DNA from: Corynebacterium pseudogenitalium
Lineage (GTDB): Bacteria > Actinomycetota > Actinomycetes > Mycobacteriales > Mycobacteriaceae
Length of the DNA stretch: 64,000 bases
Reading direction: 5' to 3'
Assembly (NCBI RefSeq): GCF_024453815.1
Contig: NZ_CP072934.1
Span: 2,170,001 to 2,234,000 of the forward strand
Below the pieces are notes generated by a model. That model searched no databases. It saw only the letters and a program-made list of their open reading frames with translations, and was not told the DNA's origin. This document shows positions 10,781 through 18,249 of this stretch, piece after piece (position 1 is the first letter of the stretch; each line of letters opens with the position of its first letter). A program made the translations under genes and the position numbers.

Positions 10781-11671
10781 TTAGCGCAGCCCGTCCACCC
10801 ATGCCTGGGCCTCCGCCAGGCGCGGGTTGCCGCTGGGCCACGTGGCCTGCTGCGCGCACGGCCACGACCCCAGATACGTAATCTGCGAGGACCGCAGGTA
10901 CACAGCCCGCAGCGCCTCCGCCACGGCGGTGTCGTCGATATGCCCCACGATGTCCACGTGGAAGGAGTACGTGTTCGGCTCCTTGCGTGTTGGGCGTGAC
11001 TCAATACGGGAAAGGTGCACGCCGCGGAACGCGAACTCCTGCAGCGCCGCCACCAGGGTGCCAGGCTCGTTCGGGGTCTGGAACACGATCGACGTCCTAT
11101 CGTTGCCTGTACGCGGCGTTGGTTTCCCGGACGGACCAACCAGCACAAAGCGCGTCCGCGCCGTGGACAAGTCGGCCACGCCGCGCGCGTGCACCTCGAG
11201 CCCGAGCAGCTCCGCCGCGCGCTCCGGGGCCGCGGCCACGTCCGCCTCCCCCTCAGCGACGAGCTGCGCCGCGGCGCCGTTCGATGTCGTCGGGTGGAAG
11301 GTCGCGTTCGGGGCGTGGTCGGCCATCCAGCGCTTGACCTGCTGGTAGGCCACGGGGTGGGTGGCGAAGCGGGTGGCGTCGACAAGTGAAGCACCGGGGC
11401 GCGTCATGATTGCGAAGGCGATCTCCAGCTCGGTCTCACCGTAAATCTGCACCCCGGGCGCCTCGGTCAGTGCGTCCGTCGTCGCGGTGACCGCGCCGTC
11501 AACCGAGTTCTCCACCGCAACCACCGCGTAGTCCGCGCGCCCGGCGCGCACCTCGTTGAGCGCCTCCGCCGGGGAATCCACAGGCACAAGCTGCGGGTCG
11601 GGCAGGTCAAAGTTCCAGACGGCCTGCTCCGTGAACGTTCCCGCCGGGCCGAGGTACGCAATCGTTGTCAT
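10781..11671 (-). CDS. pheA: Prephenate dehydratase
   Basis: Converts prephenate to phenylpyruvate, the committed step to phenylalanine. ATG at 11671 gives MTTIAYLGPAGTFTEQA, the family N-terminus (YLGPxGTFTE). The periplasmic-binding-like PDT domain covers about 1-180 and contains YAVVAVENSVDGAV and the catalytic Thr in the TRFVLV segment. The C-terminal ACT domain (about 195-285, TSIVFQTPNEPGTLVAAL and SRIESRPT) senses Phe. 296 aa. Monofunctional, without the chorismate mutase fusion of enterobacteria, as usual in actinobacteria. A -10-like TACAGT ends 6 bases before ATG, shared in mirror image with the divergent CPBP gene 18 bp away. Confidence 0.97.
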   Translation of the reverse strand: MTTIAYLGPAGTFTEQAVWNFDLPDPQLVPVDSPAEALNEVRAGRADYAVVAVENSVDGAVTATTDALTEAPGVQIYGETELEIAFAIMTRPGASLVDATRFATHPVAYQQVKRWMADHAPNATFHPTTSNGAAAQLVAEGEADVAAAPERAAELLGLEVHARGVADLSTARTRFVLVGPSGKPTPRTGNDRTSIVFQTPNEPGTLVAALQEFAFRGVHLSRIESRPTRKEPNTYSFHVDIVGHIDDTAVAEALRAVYLRSSQITYLGSWPCAQQATWPSGNPRLAEAQAWVDGLR

Positions 11672-11689
11672 GGGGCTACTGTAGCCTGC
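11672..11689. promoter_or_regulatory. Back-to-back leaderless promoters sharing one symmetric -10
   Basis: Only 18 bp separate the pheA and CPBP start codons. The palindrome GGCTACTGTAGCC (11674-11686) gives TACTGT on the plus strand (7 bases before the CPBP ATG) and TACAGT on the minus strand (6 bases before the pheA ATG). No Shine-Dalgarno fits on either side. Inference: two divergent leaderless transcripts start from one symmetric -10 element. Confidence 0.55.
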
Positions 11690-12385
11690 ATGCACACTCG
11701 GTACCGCGTCGAAGTCCTCCTTGTGCTGGCCGTCACCTTCGGCGCCAGCGGGCTGCGCGCCGCGCTGCGTCTAGTCGACTCGCTGTTGCAGGCGCCCCTC
11801 AACGAGCAATCGACGACGCTCTACTCCCAGGCGAGCTCCATCGGCTGGCTCGACGTGGCGCTCCAGGCGGTCTCAGCCCTTTCGCTTATCGGGTGGGGTG
11901 GCCTGGCGTGGTACCTGCTGGGCACCGCGTGGGTTGCGCCGAAGTGGCGCGACTGGCTGCGCGGCGCCGGGTTCGCGGCACTTATCGGCATCCCGGGGCT
12001 GGCGCTCTACATCGGGGCGGTGCGCTTCGGCTGGTCCAAGGTAGTCATCCCCACCACCGAGGCTGTCCAGATCCCCACTTCCCTCTTGTGGGCGTTCGCC
12101 AACGGGTTCGCCGAAGAAGTCGTGGTGGTGATGTACCTCTGCACCCGGCTGCGGCAGATGCGCTGGTCGGTACCCGCCACGATCGCCGCCTCCGCGATCC
12201 TGCGCGGCTCCTACCACCTCTACCAGGGGGTTTCCGCGGGCTTCGGCAACCTCGCGATGGGCGCCGTCTTCGCCTACTACTACCACCGCACCGGCAAAGT
12301 CTGGCCACTCATCCTCGCACACTTCCTTATCGACGCCGTCGCTTTTCTCGCCTACCCACTCCTGCCGTCTACACTGTTGCCATGA
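11690..12385 (+). CDS. CPBP-family intramembrane protease-like protein
   Basis: 231-aa polytopic membrane protein with about six to seven predicted helices. The CPBP (Abi/Rce1-like) glutamic protease motifs are partly present: EEVVVVMYL in place of EExxxR (the Arg is displaced, followed by CTRLRQMRW), RGSYHLYQG (motif 2, FxxxH-like) and HFLIDAV (motif 3, HxxxD/N). The His and Glu residues needed for catalysis are there, so activity is possible but the EExxxR change makes it uncertain. Its stop overlaps the LCP gene start (ATGA), so the pair forms an operon. Start lies 7 bases after TACTGT with no ribosome site, so probably leaderless. Substrate unknown. Confidence 0.8.
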   Translation: MHTRYRVEVLLVLAVTFGASGLRAALRLVDSLLQAPLNEQSTTLYSQASSIGWLDVALQAVSALSLIGWGGLAWYLLGTAWVAPKWRDWLRGAGFAALIGIPGLALYIGAVRFGWSKVVIPTTEAVQIPTSLLWAFANGFAEEVVVVMYLCTRLRQMRWSVPATIAASAILRGSYHLYQGVSAGFGNLAMGAVFAYYYHRTGKVWPLILAHFLIDAVAFLAYPLLPSTLLP

Positions 12386-13644
12386 GTACGCCGCATTCCA
12401 ACGATCCCCGGGATAACCTCGAGGACTTCGTGCTTGGCAGGGACGGCCAACCGCTCGTGGACCGCTACGGACGCCCCATCCGGAAGCGTCGCCCGCAGCG
12501 GGAGCAGCAACGGCCCCCTGCCTGGCAGGAACGGCCAGCCATCCGGCCGGAGCGGCGCGAGCCGCAGGAAACACGACAGTACAACCCGCGCGACTACGAA
12601 CCGCGCGAATACCGGCCGCGCCAGTACCCGGCGCAGCAACGTCCAGCGCAGCACAGGCCGCCGCAGCAGCGCCCGGAGCGCGAGCACGTCCCGATGCAGG
12701 TCACGCAGCGGCCACAGCGACCCCCACGGCAGCGCACGCAGCGGCGGAGGGGGCGTCGAAAAGGTGGCTGCGGCCGTCTGCTCGCCGCCCTCCTCGTGGT
12801 GCTGCTCGCCCTCACCTTCCTTGTCGACGCCCGACTCTCCCGCGTCGACGCCCTGCCCGCCGAGCGCATCGCGAACACCTCGGGCACGAACTGGCTGCTC
12901 GTCGGGTCCGACTCGCGCACGGGCCTGAGCGAGGAGGACGCGGCGCGCCTCGGCACCGGCGGCGACCTGGGCACCACCCGCACCGACACGATCATGCTGC
13001 TGCACCTGCCGCTGTTCGGGAAGGCGACGCTGGTGTCCATCCCGCGCGACTCCTATGTGGCCGTGCCCGGCTACGGGCAGGAAAAGATCAACGCGGCGTT
13101 CGCCTACGGCGGCCCGCAGCTGCTCATCCAGACCGTTGAGCAGGCATCCGGCCTGCGGGTGGACCGCTACGCGGAAATCGGCATGGGTGGGTTGGCAAAC
13201 ATCGTCGACGCCGTCGGCGGCGTAGAAATCTGCGTGGCGGAGCCCATCCAGGACCCGCTGGCCAACCTGTTCGTCGAGCCCGGCTGCCAAACGATGGACG
13301 GCGCGACCGGCCTTGGGTACGTGCGCACCCGCGCCACCGCCCAGGGCGACCTGGACCGCGTCGGGCGCCAGCGCGAGTTCCTCGGCGCCCTGACCAGCCG
13401 CATCCTCTCTCCCGGCGTGCTGCTCAACCCCTTCCGGGCGCTGCCACTGCTGTGGACTGCCCCGGCCATGTTCACCGTGGGCAGCAAGGACCACGTATGG
13501 AACCTGGCCCGCATCGGGCTGGCGTTCAGCATGGGTCTGAACACGGAAACCATCCCGGTGGGCGGGTTTATGGACGCGGACGTCGGCAACGTGATCCTGT
13601 GGGACGAGGTCGCTGCCGAGCAGCTCTTCTCGTCACTCAGGTAG
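12382..13644 (+). CDS. LytR-CpsA-Psr (LCP) family glycopolymer transferase
   Basis: Predicted phosphotransferase that links arabinogalactan (or another glycopolymer) from its lipid carrier to peptidoglycan. 420 aa: residues 1-125 are a cytoplasmic, Arg/Pro/Gln-rich, disordered tail with repeated PREYRPRQY-like units; one membrane helix at about 128-148 (LLAALLVVLLALTFLV); then the extracellular LCP domain with LLVGSDSRTGL, GTTRTDTIMLLHLP and VSIPRDSYVAVPGYG, which hold the pyrophosphate- and Mg-binding Asp and Arg residues. YVRTRATAQGDLDRVGRQREFL is the second conserved part (shown here as two motifs: YVRTRATAQGD and DRVGRQREF). ATG overlaps the CPBP stop. In C. glutamicum the homologue at this position is a cell-envelope LCP protein. 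Contains two copies of the GGCGTCGANAAG motif. Confidence 0.92.
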   Translation: MSTPHSNDPRDNLEDFVLGRDGQPLVDRYGRPIRKRRPQREQQRPPAWQERPAIRPERREPQETRQYNPRDYEPREYRPRQYPAQQRPAQHRPPQQRPEREHVPMQVTQRPQRPPRQRTQRRRGRRKGGCGRLLAALLVVLLALTFLVDARLSRVDALPAERIANTSGTNWLLVGSDSRTGLSEEDAARLGTGGDLGTTRTDTIMLLHLPLFGKATLVSIPRDSYVAVPGYGQEKINAAFAYGGPQLLIQTVEQASGLRVDRYAEIGMGGLANIVDAVGGVEICVAEPIQDPLANLFVEPGCQTMDGATGLGYVRTRATAQGDLDRVGRQREFLGALTSRILSPGVLLNPFRALPLLWTAPAMFTVGSKDHVWNLARIGLAFSMGLNTETIPVGGFMDADVGNVILWDEVAAEQLFSSLR

Positions 13645-13683
13645 GCCCCCGAATAGCCCCCGTGTAGCCCGGTCGCCCTCTGT

Positions 13684-14589
13684 TTAGATGGTGACCTGGC
13701 GGGACTTGATGTTGTCCAGCTGCTTGCGCTCGTCGGCGCTGAGCTGGGCCTCGTTCGCGTACTCGGCCTCGATGGCCTTGTTCAGCGCCACCAACGCATC
13801 CGCGTAGGACGCAGGCTCCACCGCCGGGTCCAGGTCCCACACCGGGACCACAACACCATGGGTGCGGAACGCGCCAGCGAACTTCGTGCCTTCACCCAGG
13901 TTGAGCTCACCGCGCGCCGCGATGCGCGCCAGCGCCGAGAGCATCTGGTTCTCGTTATCCTCGGTGCGCACCCAGCGGATGTGCGCCTTGCCGCCGCCCG
14001 GGTTGACCCACCACACTGCACCCGGCGCGTCCGACTTGACCTCGACGGACGGGATGACGGCGTCGTTCGCGGCCGCCATCGCCTGCTGGATCTGCGGCGG
14101 GATCTGCGCGTCCTCCGGGAACCACCAGGAGAAGTCGTCGTAGGAGGTGACGTCCAAGGCGTCGTCAGCCGGGAAGATGTCCTTCAGGGCCGGCTGCTGG
14201 CCGTCGGCCGCGGTGGACTGGAGCTGCTCGCCCTCCTTGGCACTCAGCACCCAGTTCAGGGCGTACGCGAGGTCGCGGCCCGGGTTCTGGGAGTGCGCAG
14301 CAACCTGCAGCGCGACCAGGCGCTCGCCGCCCTCGCGCACCATCGCCGCAACGGCGCCTGGCAGCACCGTCACCAGCTGCACCGGGGTGTCCTTCACGGT
14401 CACCTGCGCGGTTGCGGACGGCACGAACTCCTGCAGCGCCACCAACTCGGCCTCAGCGGCCAGGCCCTCGTACGGGCGTGGGTCCTTCTGCAGCGCCTCG
14501 CGCTCAGCGGCGCGGGCAGCGAGTTTCGCCTGGCGGCGGCTCATTCCCTCTGGGAGATTCTCTTGCTTTCTACGGTTCTTTTTAGCCAT
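13684..14589 (-). CDS. DUF5926 family protein
   Basis: 301-aa cytoplasmic protein conserved in actinobacteria, function unknown. It begins MAKKNRRKQENLPEGMSRRQ, a very basic N-terminus with a predicted helix AKLAARAAEREAL, then a mixed alpha/beta body with FDYDDFSWW-like (SYDDFSWWFPED) and WWVNPGGGKAHIRWVRTEDNE segments. ATG at 14589 was chosen over the open upstream extension because the basic AKKNRRK start is characteristic of the family and the upstream part overlaps the GDPD gene. No catalytic motif is evident. Older annotations call it topoisomerase-like, which I do not support from the sequence. Confidence 0.88.
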   Translation of the reverse strand: MAKKNRRKQENLPEGMSRRQAKLAARAAEREALQKDPRPYEGLAAEAELVALQEFVPSATAQVTVKDTPVQLVTVLPGAVAAMVREGGERLVALQVAAHSQNPGRDLAYALNWVLSAKEGEQLQSTAADGQQPALKDIFPADDALDVTSYDDFSWWFPEDAQIPPQIQQAMAAANDAVIPSVEVKSDAPGAVWWVNPGGGKAHIRWVRTEDNENQMLSALARIAARGELNLGEGTKFAGAFRTHGVVVPVWDLDPAVEPASYADALVALNKAIEAEYANEAQLSADERKQLDNIKSRQVTI

Positions 14590-14609
14590 AGACACACATC
14601 GTACAGGCG

Positions 14610-15338
14610 CTACAGCAGCCCTGCGTACGTCTGCAGCGCCAGCTGCGGGTGGTCCGTCGCAATCGCAGCGATGCCGTGTTCGGCACACCACCGCATATCC
14701 TTCGGGTCGTTGACCGTCCACACGTACGTCGGACACCCATGTTTGCCGATCAGCTCCGGGCGCCGCTGCACATGCGCCAGCCCCGGCCCAATCCCATACG
14801 GGCTCGACAGCATCACACTCTTCGGGTTCCACTTCGCCTCACGCACCCTGAACAGGTAATACGTGAGCAGGTTCGGCGTCATCCGCGTGAAATACCGCAC
14901 CGCCTTATGCGAGAAAGAAATGATCGCGACCTGTTCCGAATCCAGCATGCCCGCGTACGCCAGCGCCCGAAACGTCGCCTCGTCCACCTCGGGGCCGTAG
15001 CGCGTCGGGTGCTTCGTCTCAATATAGAGGTGCTTGTCCGGGTAGTCCTGCAGCAGCTCGAGCAGCTCCTCGAGCAGCATCACCTGCTGCGGGCACTCCT
15101 TCGTGCCGCAGTTCAGCTCGCGCAGGTCGCAAAAATCCATCGTGGATACGCGCCCCATCCCGTCCGTAGTGCGGTCCACCAATCCGTCATGGAACACCAC
15201 CAGTCGCCCGTCGCGCGTTAACCGCACGTCACACTCCACGCCGTGGATCGGCAGCTTCAGGCCCGCCTCAAACGCCAGGCGCGTCGACTCCGGGTACATC
15301 GCCGAAAAGCCGCGATGCGCCACAATCTTCGGCAACAC
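14610..15338 (-). CDS. Glycerophosphodiester phosphodiesterase family protein
   Basis: TIM-barrel enzyme expected to hydrolyse glycerophosphodiesters to glycerol 3-phosphate and an alcohol. Motifs: KIVAHRGFSAMYPESTRLAF (HRG with metal-binding Glu, given as VAHRGFS and YPEST), GVECDVRLTRDGRLVVFHD (Glu-Asp metal ligands and catalytic His), HLYIETK and VWTVND near the C-terminus. No signal peptide, so cytoplasmic. GTG at 15338 overlaps the msrA stop (TAGTG) and has GTGGGA just upstream; an in-frame GTG 12 bases earlier is an alternative. 242 aa. Likely co-transcribed with msrA. Confidence 0.92.
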   Translation of the reverse strand: MLPKIVAHRGFSAMYPESTRLAFEAGLKLPIHGVECDVRLTRDGRLVVFHDGLVDRTTDGMGRVSTMDFCDLRELNCGTKECPQQVMLLEELLELLQDYPDKHLYIETKHPTRYGPEVDEATFRALAYAGMLDSEQVAIISFSHKAVRYFTRMTPNLLTYYLFRVREAKWNPKSVMLSSPYGIGPGLAHVQRRPELIGKHGCPTYVWTVNDPKDMRWCAEHGIAAIATDHPQLALQTYAGLL

Positions 15339-15979
15339 TAGATCCCACACTCCACGCCGGTCGAGTGGTGCGGGCAGTACCCGTTCGGCACCTTATGCAG
15401 GTACTGCTGGTGCTCATCCTCCGCCAAGTAATAATCGACGCCCCATCGCACCTCCGTCGTAATCGGGGCATAGCCGGCGTCGACAAGCTGCTCACCGTAG
15501 TGCGCAACCCACCCCTCAATTATCGACGCCTCATCCTCCCCATCCACATAGAACGCCGAGCGGTACTGCGTACCCACATCATTGCCCTGGCGGAAACCCT
15601 GCGTCGGGTCGTGCGCCTCAAGGGCAGCGCGCACCAACTCCTTCAACGAGATGCGCTCCGGGTCGTAGACCACCTCGACCAACTCAACGTGGTTCGTCTG
15701 CCCACTGCACACCTCCCGGTACGTCGGGTTCGGCGTCGAACCCCCGCCATACCCAACCGACGTCGACTCCACCCCCTCCATCTGCCAAAACATCTTCTCA
15801 GCACCCCAAAAACACCCAATGCCCACCAGCAAGCGGCGCTGCCCCTCGCGCCACGGGCCAGTAATCGGCGTGCCCAACACAGCATGCGGGCGTGGCTGCG
15901 CCAACACAGGCTCATCACGACCCGGCAACGTGCGATCTTCAGGAACCAGCTTCGGCTCCGGTGCAAACAAGAAACCCAT
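15338..15979 (-). CDS. msrA: Peptide-methionine (S)-S-oxide reductase
   Basis: Repairs methionine-S-sulfoxide in proteins, using thioredoxin or mycothiol/mycoredoxin systems. The catalytic Cys is in GIGCFWGAEKMFW at about residue 55. Further conserved parts are VGYGGG, TGHVEVV-like QTNHVELVEVVYDP, FRQGNDVGTQYRSAFY, and the C-terminal resolving Cys in NGYCPHHSTGVECGI. 213 aa with the N-terminal extension usual for corynebacterial MsrA. TACGCT ends 7 bases before the ATG, with no ribosome site, so the mRNA is probably leaderless. Divergent from sodA 83 bp away, which pairs two oxidative-stress genes. Overlaps the GDPD start by 1 bp. Confidence 0.96.
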   Translation of the reverse strand: MGFLFAPEPKLVPEDRTLPGRDEPVLAQPRPHAVLGTPITGPWREGQRRLLVGIGCFWGAEKMFWQMEGVESTSVGYGGGSTPNPTYREVCSGQTNHVELVEVVYDPERISLKELVRAALEAHDPTQGFRQGNDVGTQYRSAFYVDGEDEASIIEGWVAHYGEQLVDAGYAPITTEVRWGVDYYLAEDEHQQYLHKVPNGYCPHHSTGVECGI

Positions 15980-15997
15980 AAAAATTAGCGTACGCCA

Positions 15998-16025
15998 TTG
16001 CGGGAATGTGATTCTTGTCTATTAT
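15998..16025 (+). promoter_or_regulatory. Candidate sodA promoter
   Basis: TTGCGG at 15998-16003 and TATTAT at 16020-16025, spaced by 16 bases, fit a sigma-A promoter. The predicted start is about 30 bases upstream of the sodA ATG, leaving a short leader that contains AAAGGA. Confidence 0.5.
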
Positions 16026-16062
16026 GGGGCACGTCACCAACCCCAAACGAAAGGAACTGACA

Positions 16063-16665
16063 ATGGCTGTTTACGAACTTCCAGAGCTCCCATACGCATA
16101 CGACGCACTCGAGCCACATATCTCGGCCGAGATTATGGAGCTGCACCACGACAAGCACCACGCGAACTACGTCGCTGGCGCAAACGCCGCACTCGAGGCC
16201 CTCGAGGCAGAGCGCAACGGCGACGCCAACCCGGACAAGCTGCGTGCACTGTCCAAGAACCTGGCATTTAACCTGGGTGGCCACACCAACCACTCCATCT
16301 TCTGGAAGAACATGGCACCGAACGCAGGCGGCGCACCAACCGGCGCAATCGCTGAGGCAATCGACCGCGACTTCGGTTCCTTCGAGAAGTTCCAGGCACA
16401 CTTCTCCGGCGTTGCAACCAGCCTGCACGGCTCCGGCTGGGCAGTCCTGGGTTACGACCACATCGCCGGCCGCCTCATCATCGAGCAGCTCACCGACCAG
16501 CAGGGCAACATCTCCGTTGACTTCACCCCACTGCTGATGCTCGACATGTGGGAGCACGCCTTCTACCTGCAGTACAAGAACGTCAAGGGCGATTACGTCA
16601 AGGCTTGGTGGAACGTTGTCAACTGGGACGACGTCAACGAGCGCTTCGCAGCGGCTTCCAAGTAA
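16063..16665 (+). CDS. sodA: Superoxide dismutase (Mn/Fe type)
   Basis: Dismutates superoxide to oxygen and hydrogen peroxide. 200 aa; starts MAVYELPELPYAYDALEPH. Metal ligands are seen in MELHHDKHH, GGHTNHSIFW and DMWEHAFYL (Asp and His). GGHTNHS and the Gly-Gly pair favour a manganese enzyme, as known for C. glutamicum SodA, but metal choice cannot be proven by sequence. ATG at 16063 follows AAAGGA at a proper distance. Codon use is distinct from most neighbours (many GCA, GTT, AAC and AAG codons), the pattern of highly expressed corynebacterial genes. A strong terminator follows about 70 bases after the stop. Confidence 0.97.
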   Translation: MAVYELPELPYAYDALEPHISAEIMELHHDKHHANYVAGANAALEALEAERNGDANPDKLRALSKNLAFNLGGHTNHSIFWKNMAPNAGGAPTGAIAEAIDRDFGSFEKFQAHFSGVATSLHGSGWAVLGYDHIAGRLIIEQLTDQQGNISVDFTPLLMLDMWEHAFYLQYKNVKGDYVKAWWNVVNWDDVNERFAAASK

Positions 16666-16736
16666 GTCGGTATAGACAACGCCATGTAATTCTGTTAGAT
16701 TAAAGGCGCTCTCGCGAGGAGCGCTTTACATGGCCA

Positions 16737-16779
16737 CCCGCCGTGTTTCATACAGGGGTATGAAACACGGCGGGTTTTA
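16737..16779 (+). terminator. Rho-independent terminator of sodA
   Basis: A perfect 17-bp stem (CCCGCCGTGTTTCATAC at 16737-16753 with its complement at 16758-16774), a 4-base loop and a following T-run. A smaller GCGCTC/GAGCGC hairpin lies just upstream at about 16706-16725. Confidence 0.9.
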
Positions 16780-16828
16780 TCTGTATTCACGACGAGTCCG
16801 TTGAAGGAACCAGGACCCACTAGGAATA

Positions 16829-16847
16829 TTAGGGTAGGCTAACCTGC
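16829..16847 (+). promoter_or_regulatory. Candidate DtxR iron box
   Basis: TTAGGGTAGGCTAACCTGC matches 16 of 19 positions of the DtxR consensus TTAGGTTAGSCTAACCTAA. It lies 55 bases behind the sodA terminator and about 200 bases before the MFS start, so it should act on a promoter reading into the MFS gene. DtxR with iron normally represses from such sites. The 200-base leader between box and gene holds no convincing ORF. Confidence 0.6.
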
Positions 16848-17048
16848 TACGCAAGAGGGGGTAGGGGACGGGGTTAACCGGGCCAGTTTTGGGCCGCAGT
16901 GTTCGCTCCGGTCGACTTGCGCACCAGATTCCACCACGCGCCGAAAATGACCTGGGCTTTTACAAATCTGCCCGGCAAACCAGGAATTTGGTGCAGCAAT
17001 CTAGAACGCTCCTTGAGGTCCCCGCCACAAAGTGCCAGGATATGGAGC

Positions 17049-18224
17049 ATGAAGAAAGGGAGCCCGGAGTATCGTCGCGCAACGATTGCGATGCTGCTCG
17101 CCGGGCTCGGAATCTTTAACGCCCTCTACGCCACCCAGGCGCTACTCCCCACCCTGGCGGAGGCGTTCGACGCTTCCCCGTCCACGACGGCGCTGACGGT
17201 GTCGGCGGCGACGGGCGGGTTGGCGCTGTGTGTGGTGCCGGCGTCGATACTTTCGGAGAAGTACGGGCGCGGGCGTGTACTGATCGTGTCGGCGCTGGTG
17301 GCAACGGGCATTGGGTTGTTGTTGCCGCTGGCGCAGTCGATGGAACAGCTGGTGCTACTGCGAGCCCTGCAAGGCGTCGCGATTGCAGGCACCCCGGCCG
17401 TTGCGATGACCTGGCTCTCCGAGGAGCTCGACGCCAAGGACCTGCCCGGCGCGATGGGCTTGTACATCGCCGGCAACACGATCGGCGGGCTGACGGGCAG
17501 GTTGATCCCGACGGGGCTGCTGGCGGTCACGTCGTGGCGGTGGGCGCTCGCAGCCAGTAGCGTGACGGCACTTGCACTGGCGATTGCAACGGCGATCCTG
17601 CTTCCTGCGCAGCGGAACTTCACGCCGAAGGCGAAGCTGCGACCGGGCAATGAGTTCCGCGCGATGGTTCGGCACGCGAGGAACCCGCGGATTCTGGCGC
17701 TATGTGCGACGGCGTTCATCGGGATGGGCGTGTTCGTCTCCCTGTACAACTACCTGGGGTTCCGCGCGATTGACTACTTTGGCCTGCCGCCGTCGCTGGT
17801 GGGGCTGGCGTTTTTGCTGTACCTGTCGGGGACGTGGTCTGCGTCGCGTGCGGGTGCGCTGGTGAGCAAGTACGGTCGCGGGCACGTGGTGATTGGGGGC
17901 GCGTCGCTCATGGTGGTGGGCCTGATACTGGCAGCGATACCGAACCTGGTGGCCTTGCTGGCCGGTCTGCTGGTGTTTACGGCGAGCTTCTTCGCGATGC
18001 ACTCGACGGCCTCTGCGTGGGTGGGCATCATCGCGGAGCGCGACCGGGCGGAGGCGTCCAGCATGTACGTGTTCTGGTACTACATGGGGTCGTCGATGGT
18101 GGGGGCGGCGTCGGGCTGGGTGTACGAGCTGCTGCCGTGGGCCGGGTTCACGATGGTGCTGGCCTGCCTCGTTGTGGTGCTGGTGCTGATTACCGCGGCA
18201 GTGGCCCGCAACACCAGGCGTTAA
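17049..18224 (+). CDS. MFS transporter (YnfM/Bcr-type, 12 TM)
   Basis: 391-aa major facilitator with about 12 hydrophobic segments. The MFS loop 2-3 motif appears as SILSEKYGRGRVLI and the antiporter-type motif C region as GLYIAGNTIGGLTGRLIPTG. The second half repeats a similar motif (SRAGALVSKYGRGHVVIGG), the usual internal duplication. ATG at 17049 is preceded by GGAG and starts MKKGSPEYRRATIAML; the frame is open upstream but without conserved character. Probably an efflux pump. The iron box upstream raises the possibility of a siderophore or metal-related export role; the substrate is not known. Ends 25 bp before the convergent RecB-like gene. Confidence 0.9.
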   Translation: MKKGSPEYRRATIAMLLAGLGIFNALYATQALLPTLAEAFDASPSTTALTVSAATGGLALCVVPASILSEKYGRGRVLIVSALVATGIGLLLPLAQSMEQLVLLRALQGVAIAGTPAVAMTWLSEELDAKDLPGAMGLYIAGNTIGGLTGRLIPTGLLAVTSWRWALAASSVTALALAIATAILLPAQRNFTPKAKLRPGNEFRAMVRHARNPRILALCATAFIGMGVFVSLYNYLGFRAIDYFGLPPSLVGLAFLLYLSGTWSASRAGALVSKYGRGHVVIGGASLMVVGLILAAIPNLVALLAGLLVFTASFFAMHSTASAWVGIIAERDRAEASSMYVFWYYMGSSMVGAASGWVYELLPWAGFTMVLACLVVVLVLITAAVARNTRR

Positions 18225-18249
18225 AACACCAGACGCTAAACCCCCAAAG

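Noticed and set aside
12382..13644. 12-mer copies as a peptide repeat of LCP or other proteins
   Set aside because: The same 12-mer is read in different frames and strands and also occurs between genes, so a protein repeat does not explain it.
16889..17119. Small gene in the leader behind the iron box
   Set aside because: The only open frames start with TTG or GTG without ribosome site and have no conserved character.
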